The notes under the pieces: generated by a model
The model's database searches: none
What the model was told of the DNA's origin: nothing
What the model saw: the letters and a program-made list of their open reading frames with translations, nothing else
Program-made: the position numbers and the translations under genes
Part shown: one piece after another, positions 14,666 through 20,646 of the stretch
How the letters are laid out: each line of letters begins with the position of its first letter
How positions within the stretch are numbered: position 1 is the first letter of the stretch
NCBI GenBank assembly: GCA_937873555.1
Contig: CALMWN010000194.1
Coordinates: forward strand, 1-20,646
DNA: 20,646 nt
Origin: an uncultured Clostridia bacterium
Lineage (GTDB): Bacteria > Bacillota > Clostridia > Acetivibrionales > CALMWN01
Reading direction: 5' to 3'

Positions 14666-15499
14666 TTATTTTTTATCCATACCTATGCTAAACTGCTCGA
14701 AATCAATGTTGAACTCAATATCAACATCATAGCCCCGTCTTACCGATACCTTTTTAATAAGATAGGAGACAATCATTTTTTTGGCTTCAATATCTGCTTC
14801 GTCAAATATTTCTGACCAACTGATAGCTTTACTGTACTGACTTTTAATTTCAGTAAGCATTCGTTTGCTATCCTCCAGCTCATTTTGCAGAATTGCAATA
14901 GTCTTTTCAGCCTCGTTACTTTTTTCCTGTGCATCGGCTATCAGACTATTCAGCAAATCTGACGAAAAGCTGCTCTCACCACGTATAACCTTTACTACTT
15001 CTGCCTTGTAATCGGATAATTCTTTAGTAACCTTTGCAAAGTCCGTTTTTGCCTTATTGAGGTTTATCTGCACCGCTTTGACTGTTTCCTGATATTTTTG
15101 GCTCACGATTTCATTTTCAGGAATGCTTTTCAATTTGTCAAAAAGCTGATGAATAACATCTTCCACCGTCTTATCAAGGATTGACATCGTGTAGCCGGTC
15201 TGTCCGTCACAATTGCACCTCTTCCTGGTCTTATTGTAGCAGACATAGCGAATTCGCTTTCTCTTTGTGACTTCACCATTTTTATTGACATATCAGCTTC
15301 CATTGGTAGTAAGTGTGAGTTTTGAACCACAATGACCGCAATAGGCATTTCCAGAAAGAAGTGATAGGCCCCTAGTGTTAACCGGCACCGTCCTGTTTTC
15401 CTCATGTTTCTTTGAACGTTCACGGGCAATTTCTTGAGCCTTATCATAAATTTCCTGCTCAACAATTACTAAATGAGGCAAAACTTTTGAAGGAACAAT
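14666..15499 (-). pseudogene. Large serine recombinase, 3' part only, with an in-frame stop
   Basis: About 278 codons in one frame encode the C-terminal half of a large serine recombinase. The LPHLVIVEQEIYDKAQ end of the recombinase domain comes first. The zinc ribbon follows as CGHC plus the Cys pair in RYVCYNKTRKRCNC, then the coiled coil and the hydrophobic C-terminus. A TGA at 15293-15295 interrupts the ribbon between its two Cys pairs, and homology continues in the same frame after it. The frame closes at a TAA at 15500, so the catalytic serine domain and the first half of the protein are missing. This break is only 15 bases from the stop of the TOPRIM gene. It is not functional as seen here. 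Confidence 0.85.
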
Positions 15500-15517
15500 T
15501 TATTTAACCATATTATC

Positions 15518-16279
15518 TCATGTTTCCGATTTCGCGCCTACATTTCCTTCAATGGACCTACTAACAAGCTCCAGAGCTTTCATATACTCTCGGTCATTTT
15601 TAGGATTTCTAAAATACATATGAAAGTTTGTGAACCTTTGTAGTGAATGAGTATCAATTTTTATAAAATTCCATGTATCCAGATAACTTCCAGCTACAGC
15701 ATACTGGCTGTCGTTCAAAAACTCCACAAATTTTAATGGTTGTTCAGCATATTCCTTCTCAAATCGTTCTGAATATTGGTTTTTTTCCTGTCGTGATAAA
15801 TTCGGATTGTTGTGTAACACGTGGTCAAGGTTGCAGGAGAAGAAATAAGCACTGTAAGGAATAGTCCCCCAAACCTTGTTTAAAGTAATCAGCTTATTCA
15901 AAATACCTGATTTCTGTTTGTTTCTTATTTGCATACGTATAACATTATTAGTCAAAATATTATCATTGGTGTAAAAAGGCTTTTCATACTCCCCATGTAC
16001 TACTTTGTCTTCTGAAATATATGCTCCATCCATATCTACTAAATGTACAATCTCCAAAAAGTCGTTGGGTTTAAAAATATTACCGCTAAAAGCTTTTACG
16101 ATATTGCCTATTTTGGCAGAAATATTGGTGGAATTGTTTCCATTTAGAGTGGTAACATCACCATCTGTTAACTGAAATTTTACCAAATGGTCACTGAGCA
16201 ATTGGTCTAATATATAACCAAGACAGATTTTATCTGTAATCCCCTCAACCACAAAAAGAATAATCTTTTTAGCTTTCAT
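15518..16279 (-). CDS. TOPRIM-like protein, partner of the ATPase
   Basis: A 253-residue protein with a TOPRIM-type active site: Glu12 in FVVEGITDK and Asp82/Asp84 in HLVDMDGAY. TOPRIM domains in OLD, AriB and RloB-like proteins cut nucleic acid with metal ions. The central region is rich in aromatic residues and Asn and has no other motif I can name. I chose the ATG at 16279 over a GTG at 16288; an AGGTGAGG stretch lies just upstream of the ATG. The start overlaps the end of the ATPase gene by 11 bases, so both are made together. It resembles two-gene ATPase-TOPRIM defence modules; I cannot tell whether it belongs to AbiL, PARIS or another type. Confidence 0.72.
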   Translation of the reverse strand: MKAKKIILFVVEGITDKICLGYILDQLLSDHLVKFQLTDGDVTTLNGNNSTNISAKIGNIVKAFSGNIFKPNDFLEIVHLVDMDGAYISEDKVVHGEYEKPFYTNDNILTNNVIRMQIRNKQKSGILNKLITLNKVWGTIPYSAYFFSCNLDHVLHNNPNLSRQEKNQYSERFEKEYAEQPLKFVEFLNDSQYAVAGSYLDTWNFIKIDTHSLQRFTNFHMYFRNPKNDREYMKALELVSRSIEGNVGAKSET

Positions 16280-17681
16280 GTACCTCACCTGCCATTCGAA
16301 ACGCCCGACTTATGGCAAAACTATTAGTCGGTTCATAAGTACATTCTTTTTGACCACCTAAAATAATATCATGGAAGTAAAAGTCCCTGAAATTATTGTT
16401 CGTTTTTACATTTGTTAAACGAATATATCTATTTTGAGGATTTGCTGTAGTAAAAATAATAGACTTCTTATGAAGCGTCTCTAAAGGTCTTAGGTTATGA
16501 GAGGTAAAAATCAACTGCCCCTTACCTGATTCCTCTACAATTTTTAGAATTTCGCCCAACAGGTATTCGAATATTCCTGAATCAAGCTCATCTATTGCTA
16601 ATGTCATTGATGGATTATTGTACATAGAAATCAGCATCTGCAGGACGGAAATAATTTTTTTAATACCGTCGGATTCATACTTCAACGGAACTTTCTTTTC
16701 ATTTTTTATTGAAACCAATTCAACAGTGACTCCGGTTTTTCCGTCTGACATAAGTTGCTTTCCTAGATTGACAAGCATAACTGAAAATCCTGGTATTATT
16801 TTGTTTAGTACAGTATTCATAGTTTCAATAACACCATTGATAATGGAAAAAATCTCTTCCGGTATTATTGATGGGCTATTCAGTTTAATTGCAATGCTTC
16901 CCATGGATAAAGAGTTTTCCTCATTGATTTTAAAACTGAATGGCAACGCAACATTAGCATTTATCAGTCCGGTGTTGCGATTATCTATAATAAACAGGTT
17001 AAACTTTCCATATATGGAAAGCGCCATGATAATATTCTTATAGTCTTCATTGGAACAACTTTTTATAATTTGTTTGTACGCATCTTTAGAAAAAATGAAA
17101 GAGCTGGACTGCTTAATAGCATACTTTTTAGCCAGACGTAATTCATCAATCACATTTTGATTTTGATTAGTAAATTCAACAAATTTAACTTTCGGGGTAA
17201 AAACTTCATCAGCTGAATAATCATAATTTATAATGGTTTGAAATTTACTCCATTTTCCATCTTTTAAAAGAGAGAAGCTTAATTTTTCATGTGAAACAAC
17301 TACAGGGTTTTGATCCTGATCTTCTTCGTCAATAGAATCAGAAAGCCTCTTTTGAAATTCAAACTCGTACACAACTTTGTAATAGTAGATATTGTTAGTA
17401 ACACTGAACTCAAAAATAATATGGGAACTGTCCTCTCCGACTGTTATATAATTTAAAATATCCTTAGGTAAACGGTTTCCAGATAATAATGCATCTAGAA
17501 CAGCAAGAGAACGAATAAATGCTGTCTTTCCAGATCCATTCTGTCCATAAATACCTAGAATATCCGATCCATATTCAAAAATATCTTCTTTTGAGTTGCA
17601 TGCAAAGTTAAATGCTCCATGTTCTACGTTTTTAAAGTTATTAAGTTCAGTCTTTTGAATACGAACAATAAATTCTTGCAT
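16269..17681 (-). CDS. AAA15/ABC-type ATPase of an ATPase-TOPRIM defence pair
   Basis: A 470-residue ATPase of the OLD/RecF-like AAA15 class. Walker A is GQNGSGKT at 46-53, the signature-like ESDG lies at 336-339, Walker B is LAIDELDSG with Asp364-Glu365, and the switch His is His395 in FTSHNL. No TOPRIM domain is fused to it; the next gene supplies one. I chose the ATG at 17681 because AGGAGG lies eight bases upstream; a GTG at 17688-17690 overlaps that site. Related pairs sense phage proteins or DNA and trigger a nuclease partner. The gene is preceded by a large palindrome and possible promoter elements, so it may be a separate transcription unit from the upstream primase-helicase. Confidence 0.82.
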   Translation of the reverse strand: MQEFIVRIQKTELNNFKNVEHGAFNFACNSKEDIFEYGSDILGIYGQNGSGKTAFIRSLAVLDALLSGNRLPKDILNYITVGEDSSHIIFEFSVTNNIYYYKVVYEFEFQKRLSDSIDEEDQDQNPVVVSHEKLSFSLLKDGKWSKFQTIINYDYSADEVFTPKVKFVEFTNQNQNVIDELRLAKKYAIKQSSSFIFSKDAYKQIIKSCSNEDYKNIIMALSIYGKFNLFIIDNRNTGLINANVALPFSFKINEENSLSMGSIAIKLNSPSIIPEEIFSIINGVIETMNTVLNKIIPGFSVMLVNLGKQLMSDGKTGVTVELVSIKNEKKVPLKYESDGIKKIISVLQMLISMYNNPSMTLAIDELDSGIFEYLLGEILKIVEESGKGQLIFTSHNLRPLETLHKKSIIFTTANPQNRYIRLTNVKTNNNFRDFYFHDIILGGQKECTYEPTNSFAISRAFRMAGEVHES

Positions 17682-17729
17682 ATGATACACCTCCTGCTAA
17701 TAGTATATCATATTCTACTCATAAAATAC

Positions 17730-17780
17730 AATATCAAATTGATTTTCGATACATAATGTATCAAAAATCAATTTGATATT
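17730..17780. repeat. 51-bp near-perfect palindrome
   Basis: Two 25-base arms match with a single mismatch (C17747 against A17763) around the central A at 17755. It begins nine bases after the stop of the primase-helicase gene and ends 48 bases before the ATPase ATG. It is very AT-rich and lacks a U tract directly after the stem, so it is not a classic terminator. On the minus strand a possible promoter (TTGATA at 17732-17737, TATGAT at 17707-17712, 19 bases apart) has its -35 box inside one arm, so an operator role is possible. Confidence 0.75.
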
Positions 17781-17789
17781 ATCCTTTCT

Positions 17790-20646
17790 TCATTTATCTG
17801 TACTTTTTATCAGCTCATTTGCTATATTGGGGCTTTCAAGTCTCATTATGCTTTCCTCTGCACTGCCAAAGCTTAACAGATTTATACTCCCATACCATAC
17901 TATTTTTTGGTCTATAACTGCAAATTTCTGATGTATGTTTGATTTAAAGACCAAACTTATGCCGGCACTTTTTAAGATGTCTAAGGTCTCTCGCAGAGAG
18001 GTCATGTCTTTTCCTTGGAAATCCTCTATCGGTCTGGTCAATACAATTACCTTCACCCTATTTGCTAAAGCTATTTCCAAGCTCTGCATCATGTTAAGAC
18101 TGCGCTTCTTTGTAACAAACGGACTGACTATCAAGATTTCCTTTGATGCGTTAATTACGTCATTAGAATAAACCGGCAGGAAGTTACTCTTATTAAAAAT
18201 AATATCCATGGACTCTGTTGTAATACTTTCACCTTTTGCTTTATAACCGATTGAAGCATATCCTGTAAGGCGTTTGCTATACATTTTCTCCAACATGCGT
18301 ACATGGACATCTACATAATCATAGATTTGCACTTCATTTTTTCCATCAAATAGTCTATGGAGCCTTCCTGCATACTGCTGCAGGGTTCCTTTCCATGAAA
18401 TAGGCATCGCTAAAAACAAAGTATCAAGCCGGGGTTCATCGAAGCCCTCACCTATATATTTACCTGTTGCCACTAAAGTCAATGGCCTTTCTACTGGTGT
18501 ATCGGCTATTCTAGCCATGGTCTCCCTGGTTTCCTTTGTGCCCATGCCACCTGTAGCGGAAATAACATCAGGAATCCTTTTGCCAAGCTCCTTGGCTAAA
18601 AACTCAACATGTGCTGTCCTTTCGGTCAAAACGACACAGTTCCTGCCACGTTCATGGCTTCTGACTACATCATCGATAATAAGCTGATTTCTCATTTCAT
18701 TTACTACAATTTCTGAGTACAGTTCCTGAATGGTCACGTCCTTTTCTTCCTTATCAATTGGTACTCTGAGGGATGTAAATCTCGGTATGATATAGTGTTC
18801 AAATGGGCGCTTCTCAGCTTGCTTTTTGGCATCATCCCTGAAGCGTATAGGTCCACACTGCATAAATATTATCGGATGGTGGCCATCCTTTCTGGTAGGA
18901 GTTGCCGTTAAGCCATAAACATATTTTGCATTAACGCTTTTTAATACCTCTTCAAAACTAAAAGCAGAAACATGGTGACACTCATCTACAATAACCATGC
19001 CGTAATTTTTTACACATTCCTTTACTTCGCCCATCCTGTTCAATGATTGCATTACTGCAATATCAATTATTCCACTTAAACTATCTTTTCCTGCTCCCAA
19101 CTGTCCTATAATGCTCCTTGCCTTTTTCCGTCCTCTCTTATTTACTTCCTTTGTTTCCGGCAAGCTTTCATTTATAATTAAAAAGTCCGTAAGTCTTTTT
19201 CTCCACTGTGCAACTAAACTAACCTTGTCAACCAGAATCAATGTGTTAACTTTTCTTTCAGCGATAAGCTTTATAGCTACAACGGTTTTACCAAAAGCTG
19301 TTGTACCCGAAAGTACCCCGTTGTCAAACCTTAAAAGCTTTTCAATCGCCTGCGGCTGTTCATCCCTTAGGCTGCCGTTGAATTCAACAGCAATATACCT
19401 ACCACAATTTGTCTTTTCAACAAAATGAACAATGCTGTCTTTCTCTTTAAATGCATCTTTTAGTTCATTTTCGCATCCTCTTGGGAGGCAGAGATATTCC
19501 GCTGTTTCATCAGCGCAAGATATGATCCGCTGCATTTTTTTGATTGGTATCCGCATTGCTTGAGCTTTATAGAATTCCGGATTTTTAAAGGCCGCCAACC
19601 GCTTTAAGTAATTTAATGCCCTTTGAGAAAACCCCGCTTTTGGTACAAACAACATATTGGCTTTAACAATTTCAATTTCTTTTGGGAAGTCATCTTTTGT
19701 CAATTTCACTCTGCTTGTTTCCCAGGGTTTTTGTGCTTCTTCCTCGTCCTTCCTTAATACCCCAAGCTCGTTTCCGTAGCATAGGTTTGATATGAGTAGT
19801 TCAATATTATCTTCTGAAAGCCTATGAATTGAAGATAAAAATGCCCACTGGTCATCATACGGTTGAAAATTTTCGTCAATAAAAACACTGTTATTATTGT
19901 TCCTTGCAGCTTTCTGCAGCGGTAAGGCAATCAGATTACCCAAGCCGCCCTTTGGCATGGTATCTTGATTAGGAAAAAACCGGTCATATGATTTGAAAGT
20001 TATTTCATGCCGCTTATTCATGGCATAAGAAAGCAATGCACTTCCAAATTTCCTTGCAAGGGAAGCTGGTAAAGAACTTTCAAAGAAGAACCATACATGA
20101 GCTCCTTTACCTGATCGCGAACGCTCAACTGCAATAGGGATTTTAAACTCTGTACATACTTCTCTTAGTGTCGTTACATCCTTCTGCCATTCTCCATCAT
20201 CAAAATCAATAGCTAAAAAGTAACAGGTTTCATCAGGACACATAGGATATAACCCGGCAACGAAATTGTTTCGGCTTCGTAAATGATCACCAATAACCTT
20301 CTCATTTAGGGCAAGATAGTTTTTGTACGTGCAGTTCGCACATTTTGTTTTCGCCTTCTGGCAAATACCCGGTTTCCATTCGTTATCACATGCAGGTGAA
20401 TAACCAGCAGTGCCCTTCTTAGGGTTCTCCCATCTTTTTGCATAAACATCATCACGGCCTTTAAAGAGCGACATGAACAACTTGATTTTATCCATGGAAT
20501 CTGACATATTATTGATGATAGATAACAAAGAATCGTTATTTTGAGATTCAGAGCAAAGCATTTCAGGCTCAGGTGTTGGAGCAAAAACTTCATGAGAAGA
20601 AACAACCTGACATTCTACAATGCCAAGCTGTGCTCTTAAGCTACTT
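17790..20646 (-). CDS. TOTE-type primase - SF2 helicase - PLD protein (5' end outside window)
   Basis: At least 951 residues are encoded; numbers below count from the Met at 20561. The frame stays open upstream of that Met to the window edge, including an LRAQLG start-like segment typical of this family's N-terminus, so the true start lies outside. Cys58, Cys67, Cys74 and Cys77 may bind zinc. The archaeo-eukaryotic primase domain has Asp119/Asp121 in FLAIDFDD, SGKGAHVW at 150-157 and the DRFFPNQDTMPKGG stretch. The helicase has TTAFGKT at 420-426, DECHH at 526-530, LTATPTR and QQYAGRLHR. The C-terminal PLD domain has His877-x-Lys879-x4-Asp884 and GSIN. I recognise this order as the protein called TOTE conflict system AEP-helicase, proposed to work in defence or element conflict. 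Confidence 0.85.
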   Translation of the reverse strand, partial: SSLRAQLGIVECQVVSSHEVFAPTPEPEMLCSESQNNDSLLSIINNMSDSMDKIKLFMSLFKGRDDVYAKRWENPKKGTAGYSPACDNEWKPGICQKAKTKCANCTYKNYLALNEKVIGDHLRSRNNFVAGLYPMCPDETCYFLAIDFDDGEWQKDVTTLREVCTEFKIPIAVERSRSGKGAHVWFFFESSLPASLARKFGSALLSYAMNKRHEITFKSYDRFFPNQDTMPKGGLGNLIALPLQKAARNNNNSVFIDENFQPYDDQWAFLSSIHRLSEDNIELLISNLCYGNELGVLRKDEEEAQKPWETSRVKLTKDDFPKEIEIVKANMLFVPKAGFSQRALNYLKRLAAFKNPEFYKAQAMRIPIKKMQRIISCADETAEYLCLPRGCENELKDAFKEKDSIVHFVEKTNCGRYIAVEFNGSLRDEQPQAIEKLLRFDNGVLSGTTAFGKTVVAIKLIAERKVNTLILVDKVSLVAQWRKRLTDFLIINESLPETKEVNKRGRKKARSIIGQLGAGKDSLSGIIDIAVMQSLNRMGEVKECVKNYGMVIVDECHHVSAFSFEEVLKSVNAKYVYGLTATPTRKDGHHPIIFMQCGPIRFRDDAKKQAEKRPFEHYIIPRFTSLRVPIDKEEKDVTIQELYSEIVVNEMRNQLIIDDVVRSHERGRNCVVLTERTAHVEFLAKELGKRIPDVISATGGMGTKETRETMARIADTPVERPLTLVATGKYIGEGFDEPRLDTLFLAMPISWKGTLQQYAGRLHRLFDGKNEVQIYDYVDVHVRMLEKMYSKRLTGYASIGYKAKGESITTESMDIIFNKSNFLPVYSNDVINASKEILIVSPFVTKKRSLNMMQSLEIALANRVKVIVLTRPIEDFQGKDMTSLRETLDILKSAGISLVFKSNIHQKFAVIDQKIVWYGSINLLSFGSAEESIMRLESPNIANELIKSTDK

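Noticed and set aside
1..20646. CRISPR array, rRNA genes and complete insertion sequences
   Set aside because: No regularly spaced direct repeats, no rRNA-like stretches and no transposase gene were seen on either strand.

Overview
The window looks like an accessory, defence-rich island from a low-GC Gram-positive bacterium, most likely a member of the Clostridia. The reasons are strong AGGAGG-type ribosome binding sites, AT-rich genes with TAA/TAG/TGA stops, GTG/TTG codons close to true starts, and genes typical of Tn1549/CTn-type clostridial integrative elements. Essentially every convincing gene is on the minus strand. No database search was possible; family names come from motifs read in the translations.

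Reading along the minus strand (right to left) there are three blocks. (1) 15.5-20.6 kb holds a large primase-helicase-phospholipase D (PLD) protein of the type named 'TOTE conflict system', running off the window. A 51-bp palindrome follows, then an overlapping ATPase + TOPRIM gene pair resembling two-gene anti-phage modules (OLD/PARIS/AbiL-like). (2) 8.3-15.5 kb is a wrecked integrative element, visibly richer in GC. It contains a 5'-truncated serine recombinase with an in-frame stop, a tRNA-Ala(GGC)-like 3' remnant with two terminators that may mark an attachment site, and a 38-residue ParA remnant. A DUF3991/TOPRIM gene, a Fic-domain gene with its own promoter and terminators, a PAPS-reductase-like gene, two small genes, a truncated peptidase and a TadZ-like gene follow. 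No relaxase, coupling protein or VirB4 is present, so the element cannot transfer by itself.

(3) 0.24-8.25 kb is a compact six-gene operon behind one recognisable promoter. It encodes a MazG-like NTP pyrophosphohydrolase, a nuclease-SF2 helicase, a PLD-SF2 helicase-DUF3427 protein, a NUDIX hydrolase, an HNH endonuclease and an HD phosphohydrolase fused to a truncated DUF429 domain. Genes overlap or are separated by a few bases, so co-expression is very likely. The combination of nucleotide hydrolases with two helicase-nuclease proteins and a free nuclease is the best candidate here for a little-described defence system. DUF429 breaks off at about position 240, where a short GC-rich plus-strand stretch begins, so that is probably a recombination boundary.

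Overall, defence cassettes have accumulated in and around a decayed mobile element. Three different SF2 helicases, each joined to a nuclease-type domain, occur within 20 kb.
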